Notes under the pieces: model-generated
Seen by the model: the letters and a program-made list of their open reading frames with translations, nothing else
Told to the model about the DNA's origin: nothing
Databases searched by the model: none
Position numbers and translations under genes: made by a program
Origin: UBA2233 sp002347965 [NCBI: Nitrospirae bacterium UBA2233]
Lineage (GTDB): Bacteria; UBA2233
Length of the DNA: 64,000 nt
Direction of reading: 5' to 3'
NCBI GenBank assembly: GCA_002347965.1
Contig: DDYN01000032.1
Location: forward strand, 19,280 to 83,279
Shown here: in pieces, positions 1-8,817 of the stretch
Numbering within the stretch: the stretch's first letter is position 1
How the letters are laid out: the number at the start of each line of letters is the position of its first letter

Positions 1-1101
1 GCTCGTGTGTCCGTCAAGGCCCACGATGTAGACGGCGGGCGGATCGCTCTAAGCGGCACATTCGGCCTTCAAGGGTTGCAGGCGGAAGGCCTGGATCTGC
101 GTCTATCGGCGAAGATGTTTTCTCTTGCCAGGGTGCCAAACTACCAGATTAAAGCGGATGCAGTCCTTGCGCTTCAAGGAGCCATACGGTCTCCATCGCT
201 TTCCGGTGAGGTTGTCTTCCGAAAGAGCCTGCTCAACCCTAATCTTGGTCTCCTCTCAAAAAAGGGTATCACAAACGACACGACGGTCTATGTCCACGGA
301 AAGGAAGAAGACGCCGCGCAAAAGACCAAACGTAGCCGTACAAACGCCTGGCTCAACCCTCTTAGCTCCTTACGCATGGACGTGCGCCTTCGAATTGCCG
401 AAGATGTTTTGGTTCGGAGGACGGACGTTACCGCCAATCTTAGGGGAAACGTCCAAGTGCGCAAAGAACCAGAAGGCCCCGTAAAGCTCGAAGGCAGTAT
501 CGAGGTTGCGAGGGGCTGGCTGAACGTCTATTCAAAGAGGTTTACCATCGAACGCGCCAAGGCTACCTTTACGGAGGCTACGGGCCTGAACCCTCTTTTA
601 GACATAATCAGCGTGTACACGACGAGTGAGTACGCAGTTTACGTCGTTGTTCGAGGTGAGGCCAAAATGCCTCAGGTCGAATTCAAAAGTATGCCCGAGC
701 TTGACAAGACAGACATCCTTTCTGTCCTGCTGTTCGGCAAGCCTCAAAGCGGCCTTGGGTCTACCGAGCAGGCATCTTTCCAGTCTCAAGCGGCCTCGGC
801 CTCGGGCGGGATGATTGCCAGCACGCTGCTCTCGGAGTTTCGTGAGGAACTCGGAGTGAGTGGCCTGGGGTTTCAAATAGAAGAGTTCAGCATGACGGAC
901 GATAACGGAGACGGCGGCAGGATAGGGCTTGGCCGCTACATCGGACCGAAAACCTACGTCCGGTTCTATCATAGCCTGAACTATCAAGAGGGTGAGGAGG
1001 TGGCTATAGATTACCACCTGACGCCAAAATTGGGCGTAAGCGCCCACACGACCTCTCAAGGAACGAGCGGCGTCGATGTCTTTTTGCATACCCAGTATTG
1101 A
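1..1101 (+). CDS. tamB: Translocation/assembly module protein TamB, C-terminal part (gene enters from the left edge)
   Basis: The reading frame is open from the first base, so 366 residues of the C-terminal end are visible and the true start lies outside the window. TamB is an inner-membrane-anchored protein that spans the periplasm as a long beta-taco and works with the outer-membrane protein TamA (or BamA) in outer-membrane protein or lipid homeostasis. The visible part has the alternating beta-strand pattern of the family's C-terminal (former DUF490) domain, including the stretch around 'GSIEVARGWLNVYSKRFTIE' and the terminal beta-rich segment with 'GRIGLGRYIGPKTYVRFYHS', which is the most conserved portion. 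It is followed 17 bases later by the mechanosensitive channel gene. A GTG at base 7 is an internal codon, not a start. Family assignment is firm; the partner TamA is not visible. Confidence 0.85.
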   Translation, partial: ARVSVKAHDVDGGRIALSGTFGLQGLQAEGLDLRLSAKMFSLARVPNYQIKADAVLALQGAIRSPSLSGEVVFRKSLLNPNLGLLSKKGITNDTTVYVHGKEEDAAQKTKRSRTNAWLNPLSSLRMDVRLRIAEDVLVRRTDVTANLRGNVQVRKEPEGPVKLEGSIEVARGWLNVYSKRFTIERAKATFTEATGLNPLLDIISVYTTSEYAVYVVVRGEAKMPQVEFKSMPELDKTDILSVLLFGKPQSGLGSTEQASFQSQAASASGGMIASTLLSEFREELGVSGLGFQIEEFSMTDDNGDGGRIGLGRYIGPKTYVRFYHSLNYQEGEEVAIDYHLTPKLGVSAHTTSQGTSGVDVFLHTQY

Positions 1102-1118
1102 ATTCAGGGGGGTATACC

Positions 1119-2504
1119 GTGCCGCATTGGCTACGTTTTTCATCCTACGATAAAACGCTCATCCAAGTCGCCCTCGGTGCGCTCGGCCTTTTCTTGGTCG
1201 CGAGTATCGGCTACTTTTTCATTCGGCTTGCGCTCAAAAGGCTCGTCAAAAAAATGCCCGTCTTGGTGGATGAGCATATCTTGGCCCTTTCGGACCGCTT
1301 TCTGCTGCCGTTGGTCGTGCTTTTGCTGACCTACGCGTCTTTTGGGTTGCTTCCGATTGCAAGTGCATACAACAAAATAGGCTCTAAAGCGCTATTCGTC
1401 GTCATTGTCTTTTTTGGTGCGTGGTTTCTTTTCCAGGTCTACGGGTTTCTCCTTGGACGCGCCGTACAAAGAAGAGCCTGGCTTGAGCCTGTGTGGGGAA
1501 GCCTCCAGCTTTTTGGGGACGTCATGATCGGCATATCCGCGGCCTGGCTCATTGTCGCCAAAATTGTTCCTGAACGGGGGAGGCTTGGAAAAGGGCTCCA
1601 TCGTTTGATCGAACTGCTTTTAACGAGAGGGGCGCGCGTCCTCCTCTTCCTGGCCCTTCTGTTTGTCGCCGTACAGTTCATTAGGATGGCGTGCAATCGG
1701 ATGCGCATCCTCATGGAAGGGTTCGCCCCTACGATCGAGCGTCAGAAGCGTGCCCAAACGCTGAGTAACATCGTTTATGCCGTCGGGTTCGCACTGGTGT
1801 TGGTCATCGGCGTTCTTCTGGTTTTACGCGAGTTGGGGCTCGACATAGCCCCATTCTTGGCTACTGCGGGGATCGGCGGCCTGGCCGTCGGGTTTGGTGC
1901 GCAAAGCCTCGTAAAAGACGTCATCAGCGGATTTTTTGTTTTGCTCGAGGACCAGGTTCGCGTGGGTGACGTCGTGAATATCGCGGGTAAAGGCGGCTAC
2001 GTGGAGTCCGTGGGCCTTAGGATTATAAAGCTACGTGATTTCGACGGTAGCCTCCATATCGTTCCGAACGGCTCTATTTCTACCGTAACGAACATGACGA
2101 AAGACTTTTCCTACTATCTGATGACCGTACCAGTCGCCTACAAGGAAGACGTGGACGAAGTGATGGAAGTCTTAAGGACGGTGGGTAAAGAGCTTCGGCA
2201 AGATTCGGCCTTTGCAATGGACATTTTAGACGACCTGGAGGTTGTCGGCGTGGACAAATTCGGGGATTCCGCCGTGGAAATCCTCGTTCGCATCAAAACA
2301 ATCCCTATCCGTCAGTGGGTCGTCGGAAGGGAGCTTAGGAGGCGCATCAAGAAAGCCTTCGACGCGCGCAACATCGAAATACCCTTCCCCCACATGACGC
2401 TCTATGTCGGCGAGCCCAAGGATGGGCCTCCTCAGCCTTTGCATGTTCATTGCGTCAACGAAAGGAACGGGGGAAGTGCTTCCGATGGGGAGGCTTCAGG
2501 CTAA
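1119..2504 (+). CDS. MscS-family mechanosensitive ion channel protein
   Basis: 461 residues. Small-conductance mechanosensitive channel of the inner membrane, expected to open on hypo-osmotic stress. The N-terminal half holds about six hydrophobic segments; the pore helix and MscS beta domain follow, with the Gly/Ala-rich pore-lining run 'AGIGGLAVGFGAQSLVKDV' near residues 251-269, then 'ISGFFVLLEDQVRVGDVV' and a C-terminal alpha/beta domain. The protein is longer than E. coli MscS (286 residues) because of extra N-terminal membrane segments, as in YnaI/YbdG-like members. I prefer the GTG at 1119 because a strong GGGGGG ribosome-binding stretch lies about seven bases upstream; a TTG at 1098 would overlap tamB. 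Its last 50 bases overlap the end of lnt on the opposite strand. Confidence 0.85.
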   Translation: MPHWLRFSSYDKTLIQVALGALGLFLVASIGYFFIRLALKRLVKKMPVLVDEHILALSDRFLLPLVVLLLTYASFGLLPIASAYNKIGSKALFVVIVFFGAWFLFQVYGFLLGRAVQRRAWLEPVWGSLQLFGDVMIGISAAWLIVAKIVPERGRLGKGLHRLIELLLTRGARVLLFLALLFVAVQFIRMACNRMRILMEGFAPTIERQKRAQTLSNIVYAVGFALVLVIGVLLVLRELGLDIAPFLATAGIGGLAVGFGAQSLVKDVISGFFVLLEDQVRVGDVVNIAGKGGYVESVGLRIIKLRDFDGSLHIVPNGSISTVTNMTKDFSYYLMTVPVAYKEDVDEVMEVLRTVGKELRQDSAFAMDILDDLEVVGVDKFGDSAVEILVRIKTIPIRQWVVGRELRRRIKKAFDARNIEIPFPHMTLYVGEPKDGPPQPLHVHCVNERNGGSASDGEASG

Positions 2505-4047
2505 CGAGTACGTATGCCGCGATCAGCAAAACCCAGCCCTCTCCAAAGCGGGCATAGAGCGTTTTACCGCTTTTTCCGACAGGGATGGACACCTCCGACG
2601 TCCAGGCTTTGAACAGCCCGGAGGCGTGCTGAATTTCTCCAGATGGCAGGATAAGCGCGGAGATTCCGGTGTTCGTCACCCGAACGAGCGGCACACGTAG
2701 GCTTGTAGCCAAATAAGAGGCGATCCGAAGGTGCTGGTATGGGGCGGATGTCTTGCCGAACCACGCATCGTTACTCAAGTTGACCAGTACATCGGCCCCT
2801 TGACTGACCATTTTCCTGGCGATTTCCGGAAAAATGGCCTCGTAGCACACGAGCGTCCCGATTGTGTGCCTACCGACCTTTAAGGGGTGAACCGTGCGAC
2901 CGGGGGTGAAGTTGCCGACCTCGCCCACGAGCCTGCCGACGATGGGCACGGGGGCGTACTCGCCAAACGGGACGAGGTGTACCTTGTCGTAGGCGTCAAC
3001 GAGCCTTCCAGTCCGATCCAGAGCGATTACCCGGTTTCGGTAGTGCCACTCGCCCGAATGCTCGTCCAAGGCGGCGTCGATCGTGCCCGTGATAAGCGGT
3101 GAAGGAATGGGGAAGAGGCGTTCCAAAAAGTACCGGCGCGCAACTAAATCCGGCGTGAAGAAGAAAGACAGGGCCGTCTCTGGCCATACCGCCAAATCTG
3201 GCGGTTCATGAGCCTTTTGGAGCGCGGCATGCGTAAGGTTTACGTAGGTGTCGATGACGGAGAATTTCTTAGACTCGTCAAACTTGGAATCCTGGGGGAT
3301 GTTGCCTTGTACCAGCAGCGCCCGGAGCGTTGCCTTAGGGGTCGCCGCCTCCTTGGCGAAAGAGAGCTTTTTGACGACCCCGAAACCGAAAGCGAGCGCT
3401 AGACAGGCTATGCCCGTCCAAACTGCCTTCAACACTCGTGCGGGCCTTTTCCTCGCGTGGAAAGCCCGCCATGCAGTGGCGCCTAGCAGCGCCAATAAAA
3501 AGCTTCCCAGCAATGGCCCTCCAAGCTCGCTGGCCTGCGCGAGCGTGGAGGCGGGGTCTAGGGCGTGGCCCAATAGGAGCCAGGGAAAACCTCCAAGGAG
3601 CCTCGAGCGGACGAGTTCGAGCACAACCCATACGCTTGCAAGCCAAAAGGCAGAAGGAGTTTTCTTGAACCTTAGGGCGTACAGGTGGGCAAAGAGCGAA
3701 AAAAGGCCGAAAAACGCTCCTAGGTAGGCATAGAGCGGGATGACGATCGCGGCGCTTAACCACCAGCCAAACTGCCCGTATACGCTTACGGTGTACACCA
3801 GCCAGTGCATAAGCAGCACCTCTGAAACGACGCCAAGGCTCAATCCCCAGAGGAAGGCACGCTTTGGGGTCGGTGCCAACCTTGAGATCTCCAGCAGGCA
3901 AAAAACCCCAAGGAGCGCCGATGCAGAAAGCCCGTACGGAGGAAAGGCCAACCAAAACCCGACGCATCCCGAAGCAAGCGGAAGCCAAGGCAGCGCTATT
4001 TTTTCACTTCCCTCGGAAGCAAGGATGGCCTTGATTGTGTCTTCCAT
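2455..4047 (-). CDS. lnt: Apolipoprotein N-acyltransferase
   Basis: 530 residues, inner membrane. Transfers the third acyl chain from a phospholipid to the N-terminal cysteine of lipoproteins, the last step of lipoprotein maturation in diderms. The N-terminal third is a bundle of hydrophobic helices; the rest is a nitrilase-type catalytic domain. The Glu-Lys-Cys triad is visible as E290 in 'VWPETALSFF', K355 in 'YDKVHLVPFGEYAP' and C401 in 'LVCYEAIFP'. Start: ATG at 4047 shares its first base with the stop of the upstream corC-like gene (TGATG), so the two are translationally coupled; a TTG at 4050 is less likely. Being the last gene of the phoH-to-lnt operon is the usual order in deltaproteobacteria. 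The 3' end overlaps the mechanosensitive channel gene by 50 bases, tail to tail. Confidence 0.95.
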   Translation of the reverse strand: MEDTIKAILASEGSEKIALPWLPLASGCVGFWLAFPPYGLSASALLGVFCLLEISRLAPTPKRAFLWGLSLGVVSEVLLMHWLVYTVSVYGQFGWWLSAAIVIPLYAYLGAFFGLFSLFAHLYALRFKKTPSAFWLASVWVVLELVRSRLLGGFPWLLLGHALDPASTLAQASELGGPLLGSFLLALLGATAWRAFHARKRPARVLKAVWTGIACLALAFGFGVVKKLSFAKEAATPKATLRALLVQGNIPQDSKFDESKKFSVIDTYVNLTHAALQKAHEPPDLAVWPETALSFFFTPDLVARRYFLERLFPIPSPLITGTIDAALDEHSGEWHYRNRVIALDRTGRLVDAYDKVHLVPFGEYAPVPIVGRLVGEVGNFTPGRTVHPLKVGRHTIGTLVCYEAIFPEIARKMVSQGADVLVNLSNDAWFGKTSAPYQHLRIASYLATSLRVPLVRVTNTGISALILPSGEIQHASGLFKAWTSEVSIPVGKSGKTLYARFGEGWVLLIAAYVLVSLKPPHRKHFPRSFR

Positions 4048-4889
4048 CAAGAGCTCTGCGTAGGGGATACGGGCTCAATCCGGACTTTTACCGCTTTTCT
4101 TGGGTCGGCCTCGAGAACCAGAAAGCGGTACCCGGAGAGCTCGATCTTGTCCCCGGGTTTCGGGATTCTTCCTAGGTTGTGCACCAAAAGACCGTTAAGC
4201 GTTTCGACATCCTGGGGTTTTTCGAGGACTACCCCCGTCTCTTCCATCAGCTCTTCGAGCGAGATCCTTGCCAACACTTCGAACCCTCCTTTAGGGAGGC
4301 TGACGTAGTCCTTCTCTTCTTCCTCCTCTTGGGAAATAAGGAGGTCTCCAAAGAGCTCTTCCATGAGGTCGTGCACGGTTACGATCCCCACGGTAGACCC
4401 GAACTCGTCCACCACGACGGCTAGAGTCGTCCTTTTTTCCTGGAAGGATTTCAGAAGCCCAAAAATGTGCTTTACCTCCGGGACTAGCAGGACAGGCCTT
4501 GCGATGCTTTCTACCGGCTCGTCCTTAGGAATGTTGAGGCCGTAGCGTTTTAGGATATCCTTTAGAAAGGCAACGCCCGTAATCTCGTCGAGCGTTTCGC
4601 GATACACGGGCAGCTTCGAGTACCCGCTGTCGATGCTCCGGTCGATAAACTCAACGAGCGAAGCGTGCCTTGTAACGGCGACAACCCTGTCCCTTGGGAC
4701 CATGATCTCCCGAACTTCCCTCTGCTCGAATTCCCCCAGGCGAATCGCCATCTCGCGAATTTCGCCATGGTCCAGCAGTGCCAGGATTCTCGGGTCAACG
4801 CCTCCTTCTTGACCTACGTCAAACCCGTTGCTTGCCTCGTGGCTTGGTTTTTGTCCCTTAAGGCGCAAAAGAGTGCTTACGATACGCAT
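4047..4889 (-). CDS. corC: CorC/HlyC-type CBS-domain protein (Mg2+/Co2+ efflux-associated family)
   Basis: 280 residues, predicted soluble. It holds two CBS domains (about residues 65-185; 'REIMVPRDRVVAVT', 'LAVVVDEFGSTVGIVT') followed by a CorC_HlyC C-terminal domain (about 200-275; 'FEVLARISLEELMEETG'). There is no N-terminal DUF21 membrane domain, so this is the short CorC form and not the membrane-bound YrkA/CNNM form. An acidic run of five Glu separates the CBS pair from the C-terminal domain. It overlaps the end of ybeY by 13 bases and its stop overlaps the lnt start by one base. The ybeY-corC-lnt order is widely conserved; the precise role (Mg2+/Co2+ efflux or regulation) is not settled for the family. 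Confidence 0.88.
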   Translation of the reverse strand: MRIVSTLLRLKGQKPSHEASNGFDVGQEGGVDPRILALLDHGEIREMAIRLGEFEQREVREIMVPRDRVVAVTRHASLVEFIDRSIDSGYSKLPVYRETLDEITGVAFLKDILKRYGLNIPKDEPVESIARPVLLVPEVKHIFGLLKSFQEKRTTLAVVVDEFGSTVGIVTVHDLMEELFGDLLISQEEEEEKDYVSLPKGGFEVLARISLEELMEETGVVLEKPQDVETLNGLLVHNLGRIPKPGDKIELSGYRFLVLEADPRKAVKVRIEPVSPTQSS

Positions 4890-5365
4890 GGGTCGAAAAT
4901 GCCTTCCAAAAGTTCCCAGTTTAGATGCGGATGGGTAGTTGCTAGCAGAAGACGCTCGAGCGTGCGCATCGTCATCTCTGCCGAAGCGCCCCGCGAGTGG
5001 TCATAACCGGCCAAGTGGAGGAGTCCGTGGACCCAGAGCCTCAAGACGACAGACTCGTAGGGGAGGTTCTTTTCCTTGGCACGCCGTAGGGCCCATTCTC
5101 CATTGAGGACGACATCGCCCATGTTGCGGTCCTCCAGCCCATAACCAAAACTCAGGACATTCGTTGCGGCATCTGTATTCCGGTAGCGGGCATTGAGGGT
5201 TTGAGAGGTTTGATTGCCCACAAGCGCCAGGGCAACGCCGTACCCCTCAAAGCCCAAGGCGCTTAAGTGCCGCCTCATCGTAGCCTTGAATGGCCTGATA
5301 TTCAGGTTTTGGCAGAGGTCCTTGCTTTCTGGTATTAGCGAGACGCAGACCCTCGGGTTTTGCAC
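4877..5365 (-). CDS. ybeY: Endoribonuclease YbeY (16S rRNA 3'-end maturation, rRNA quality control)
   Basis: 162 residues from the chosen GTG. Single-strand-specific zinc endoribonuclease acting in ribosome maturation. The signature zinc site 'HGLLHLAGYDH' and the upstream 'ARYRNTDAATNVLSFGYG' (family consensus YRxxDxxTDVLSF, here with Asn for Asp) are both present. The start is uncertain. An ATG at 5278 would give 133 residues and remove the family's first strand and helix, whereas the GTG at 5365 (or ATG at 5386) restores normal family length. Accepting the longer form means an out-of-frame overlap of 119 bases with the end of the upstream 7TM/HD gene. No clear ribosome-binding site precedes either start, which fits translational coupling. 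Confidence 0.85.
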   Translation of the reverse strand: MQNPRVCVSLIPESKDLCQNLNIRPFKATMRRHLSALGFEGYGVALALVGNQTSQTLNARYRNTDAATNVLSFGYGLEDRNMGDVVLNGEWALRRAKEKNLPYESVVLRLWVHGLLHLAGYDHSRGASAEMTMRTLERLLLATTHPHLNWELLEGIFDPCVS

Positions 5366-7619
5366 ACTGTTTACGGACAAGCTCATAGCGGACACGCCCA
5401 TGGTAGATGCTTATAAGTGTTTCAATCAAGCTCCTGGCGATCGCATGCAAATCTTTGAGCGTCATGTCGCAACCGTCTAGCTGCCCGTCCAAAAATTTGG
5501 TCCTGATTGTTCGCTGGACAAGGCCTTGTATCCTGGCGACAGAAAACTCGGGCAGCGTCCTTGCGCTTGCCTCGAGCGAATCGGCGAGCATCAAGACACC
5601 CGCCTCCTTGGAACGCGGCTTTGGGCCAGGGTAGCGAAAGTCAGACTCTTGGACGTTCGGGTCGAGGAGGACGGCCTTATCGAAAAAGAACTTAATCAAC
5701 GTGGTACCGTGGTGTTCTGGGATCATTCTGGTCACCGCTTCCGGAAGCTTATGGGCCCTGGCCAACTCGATTCCCTCTTTGACGTGAGCCTTGATGACCA
5801 ACGCGCTCAACGTGGGGGATAGGCCATCGTGGCAGTTTGGCTCTCCCGGCCTTAGGTTTTCGACGTAATACTGAGGCCTTCTCATCTTGCCGATGTCGTG
5901 AAAATACGCCCCGACCCGGACAAGCAGCGCATTGGCCCCGATTTGTTTGGCTGCACGGTCTGCCAGCACGCTCATCGTCAAAGAATGACTGTACGTTCCA
6001 GGGGCGAGCATGGCCAGCTTTTTAAGCAGAGGGTGCTCCATCGAGGAAAGCTCGAGCAACGAGAGCGTGGTTGCGTAACCAAACGCATACTCGATCAGCG
6101 GAAGAAGGCCCAATGACAAGATCGTAGTTAGCCAGTTGCCCACGTTGGCTGCAAGTATGCCAAGGAGGAACTTCTCGAAAGAGACAGTCCCGGGCGAGGG
6201 AAACCCCTCGATCAGGGCGACCAACACGACGATGGCCATACCCATGAAAGATGTCTGCCTGCCAAGCTTGAGAAAGCCCGTCCTGCTCTCCAGCCGAGAA
6301 AACCAAATAAGGAGCGTGCATCCCATCAGAAAGGCATAAAGAGAGGCGTACGCCGCGGGGGGGAGGAACCAACCGATCAAAAGACTGTAAAGCGCGAGGA
6401 AAATAAACGATTCCTTCGGGCTGAAGATGGAGCGAACGAGCATTGGGGCCAGGGTAACGGGCAAGCAGACGATCGTTAAGAATTGGTCAAACCCGTTCTT
6501 GGGGGAGACCTCGAGCACCTTGAGAATGGCCGCTCTTGAGAGAGTAAAGAGGCCAAGGGTGACGACGAGCAGAAAGCCGTAGTAGATAACGTTCTTTAGC
6601 TTAAGCCCTTCTGCTACATCAACTACCGGGGCCACTCTAACGGCATAGAGGAGTGCGAGGAACATTATCAGCAAAGTGCCGACGAAGTAAGAGAGTACAA
6701 ACCTCGGTGAGGCCTGGGCGTTTTTCTTGAGCTTTTCGAGCTGTTCGGGGTAGATGACCTCGTCTTGATGAACGATGACCTCCCCCTTTCGGACCGTTCG
6801 AAGGACGGGAGAGGCGTTTTCGTACGCCATCTTTTTCCTAAGGAGCGTGCTTTCCTGGTCAAAGTAGACGTTTGGCAGAAGAAGTTCGGAGATATATCCG
6901 GCAAGCCCTTCTTTCCCGGGTAGGTCGTTGGGCAGCGTTTTGACAAGCCGAGAGTATAGCGATTGTCTTGCTTCGCGGCACCCGATTAAGCGTTCTGGGG
7001 CAATTTCGACCTCTCTGCCATCCCTTAGGCGTACGACGTAAGGCCGGCTTGGGTTGGTTTGTGCCACGGGGCCGGCAGACTCCCCTCGGACAAAGCTCGA
7101 GGCGTAGACGTCGGCCACCTCGAGAGCGAGCCGTTCTTGCAGGTCTTCAGAAACCCCTTCTTTGCTTAAAAAGGCAAGTGTCTCTTTTGGGGGCCTAAGC
7201 CCCGTGTGCTCAAAGAGCGCTTGTTCGCATTCGAGAGGAGCATTCCTTTTGACCGCTTTTGCGCACGCCTTGAGTGCCAGCCCAAGGTTTCGAACGATGA
7301 GGTTTGGAATTTCCTCGGCCAAGAAATAAACGGGCGGAACCTCGAGAGCCGCGCGCTCCTTAGCCTGAAAGGTCGCTGCAGGGTCGACGACTTTGAAATC
7401 TTTTTGAGCATGAACCGGGTAACGTGCTACATCCCCTACGTTGAAGTTTTCTTTTTTGTGCAACAACTCAGGACTCATAGCAAGCGTTAGTAGCCCACTT
7501 ATTCCAAGCAGGATTGCCACTAGAACAGCTTTTTTTCGGCTGTCCACCGACACAAACAGGCTTGTCCAGAGGCGTGAAAGAGGAAGCCTTCTTGGGTCAA
7601 ACGGGCTATTTTCTGCCAT
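5247..7619 (-). CDS. 7TM receptor with intracellular HD hydrolase domain (PgpH/YqfF family)
   Basis: 790 residues, inner membrane. One N-terminal membrane helix (about residues 30-50) is followed by a large extracytoplasmic 7TMR-HDED-type domain to about residue 310, then a cluster of seven membrane segments to about residue 520. A cytoplasmic HD domain follows, with 'YSHSLTMSVLADRAA', 'VGAYFHDIGKMRRPQYYVEN' and 'IPEHHGTTLIKFFF'. In Listeria the homologue PgpH hydrolyses cyclic di-AMP; whether this protein does so depends on the host making c-di-AMP, which cannot be seen here. It is the phoH neighbour in many bacteria and overlaps the phoH end by 14 bases. The C-terminus carries about 40 residues beyond the usual 'IYHGRVRYE' end; that tail is encoded by DNA shared with the ybeY start. 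Confidence 0.9.
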   Translation of the reverse strand: MAENSPFDPRRLPLSRLWTSLFVSVDSRKKAVLVAILLGISGLLTLAMSPELLHKKENFNVGDVARYPVHAQKDFKVVDPAATFQAKERAALEVPPVYFLAEEIPNLIVRNLGLALKACAKAVKRNAPLECEQALFEHTGLRPPKETLAFLSKEGVSEDLQERLALEVADVYASSFVRGESAGPVAQTNPSRPYVVRLRDGREVEIAPERLIGCREARQSLYSRLVKTLPNDLPGKEGLAGYISELLLPNVYFDQESTLLRKKMAYENASPVLRTVRKGEVIVHQDEVIYPEQLEKLKKNAQASPRFVLSYFVGTLLIMFLALLYAVRVAPVVDVAEGLKLKNVIYYGFLLVVTLGLFTLSRAAILKVLEVSPKNGFDQFLTIVCLPVTLAPMLVRSIFSPKESFIFLALYSLLIGWFLPPAAYASLYAFLMGCTLLIWFSRLESRTGFLKLGRQTSFMGMAIVVLVALIEGFPSPGTVSFEKFLLGILAANVGNWLTTILSLGLLPLIEYAFGYATTLSLLELSSMEHPLLKKLAMLAPGTYSHSLTMSVLADRAAKQIGANALLVRVGAYFHDIGKMRRPQYYVENLRPGEPNCHDGLSPTLSALVIKAHVKEGIELARAHKLPEAVTRMIPEHHGTTLIKFFFDKAVLLDPNVQESDFRYPGPKPRSKEAGVLMLADSLEASARTLPEFSVARIQGLVQRTIRTKFLDGQLDGCDMTLKDLHAIARSLIETLISIYHGRVRYELVRKQCAKPEGLRLANTRKQGPLPKPEYQAIQGYDEAALKRLGL

Positions 7620-8610
7620 TGCCCTCCTCGTAGGCTTTTAACACGGCCTGAACAAGGGGGTGACGCACGACATCCGCCGAAGTAAAAGACACGAACGAAA
7701 TGCTTGGAATCCCATTTAAGATGCGCATCGCTTCGATTAGCCCGGAAGGCGTCCCTTGAGGAATATCTACCTGTGTGGCGTCCCCCGTTACGACGACCTT
7801 CGAGCCAAACCCCATACGAGTCAGGAACATCTTCATCTGCTCCGAGGAGGTATTCTGCGCCTCGTCCAGGATGATGAACGCATCGTTGAGCGTACGGCCG
7901 CGCATGTAGGCCAACGGGGCGATTTCAATGACGCCTTTGGCCAAAAACTGTTTGGTGCGCTCCTGCCCCAAGAAATCGTGCAGGCTATCGTAGAGGGGCC
8001 GCATGTAGGGGTCAACCTTTTCAACAAGCGTGCCGGGGAGGAACCCGAGCTTTTCTCCTGCCTCCACGGCGGGACGAACGAGGACAATTCGCTTCTGGAG
8101 CTGGTTCACCAAGAAAACGACGGCCATGGCAATGGCCAAGTAGGTCTTCCCCGTCCCGGCCGGCCCGATACAGAAAACCATGTCGCAGCTTTGGATAGCC
8201 CTTAAGTAGCGTTCCTGGTTGGGTGTTTTCGCCTTAACCCATGTTGTCCAGATTTCTTTCGGTTTTACCGCAGGATCGATTCCGGACCCTTGAGCCTGCA
8301 CCTTCCTAGGGCCTTCGGCCTCTTCGATCGTCCTTTCGACCTCCTCGAACGTGATCGCGGTTTTCCTTCGAATTTTTTCCGAGAGTCGATTGACCAAGCC
8401 TTCCGCCTTTTCCAGCTTTGACTCTTCGCCGAGTAGGTAAAGCGTGGTTCCTCGGTAGGAAAGGCGCACGCCAAAATAGCGCTCCAGGAAGCGTAAGTGA
8501 TGGCTAGCACCTCCGGCCAACGTCAAAAGCGATTCTTGATCCTCAAACTCAATTTTTCTTAGGGCTGTGCTGATTGCCTCGCCCCGATACCCTTGCGGCG
8601 TACCTCTAAT
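7606..8610 (-). CDS. ybeZ: PhoH-like ATPase (YbeZ type), probably starting at a rare ATT codon
   Basis: 334 residues from the proposed start. Cytoplasmic P-loop ATPase, usually encoded beside ybeY and thought to act with it in RNA metabolism. An N-terminal KH-like part precedes the ATPase core with Walker A 'FCIGPAGTGKTYLAIA', 'VRPAVEAGEKLGFLPGTL', Walker B 'FIILDEAQNTSSEQMKM' and 'KVVVTGDATQVDIPQG'. The first conventional start (TTG at 8526) would delete the conserved first strand and helix, 'IEFEDQESLLTLAGGASHH', whose codons lie upstream in the same open frame. The only well-placed site there is ATT at 8610, preceded by a perfect AGGAGG seven bases away. An in-frame TGA at 8649-8647 closes the frame further up. 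The ATPase call is firm; the ATT start is an inference. Confidence 0.9.
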   Translation of the reverse strand: MRGTPQGYRGEAISTALRKIEFEDQESLLTLAGGASHHLRFLERYFGVRLSYRGTTLYLLGEESKLEKAEGLVNRLSEKIRRKTAITFEEVERTIEEAEGPRKVQAQGSGIDPAVKPKEIWTTWVKAKTPNQERYLRAIQSCDMVFCIGPAGTGKTYLAIAMAVVFLVNQLQKRIVLVRPAVEAGEKLGFLPGTLVEKVDPYMRPLYDSLHDFLGQERTKQFLAKGVIEIAPLAYMRGRTLNDAFIILDEAQNTSSEQMKMFLTRMGFGSKVVVTGDATQVDIPQGTPSGLIEAMRILNGIPSISFVSFTSADVVRHPLVQAVLKAYEEGNGRK

Positions 8611-8817
8611 GGCCGGCCCTCCTAGGTCTTTTAAGGTTTTGAGGTCTCACGGTAGAATTCGCCCGAAAGTCGAAGGACGGACAAGACGGTGCGGGGTGAT
8701 AAAAACGCGGACGCGTGCGGTTAGGCTGGAACCTTTCTCTGCATTTAAGGCCCATCCCTTCAAGCACACAAGCACTCAGCAGCATGCCCCTTTGTTTGGG
8801 ATGATATAAACCTCACT

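Noticed and set aside
598-1143. 181-codon minus-strand open frame opposite tamB
   Set aside because: Lies wholly over tamB and the channel start, with no family pattern; a shadow frame.
3335-3988. 217-codon minus-strand open frame in another frame of lnt
   Set aside because: Arg/Ala-rich shadow of lnt with no recognisable domain.
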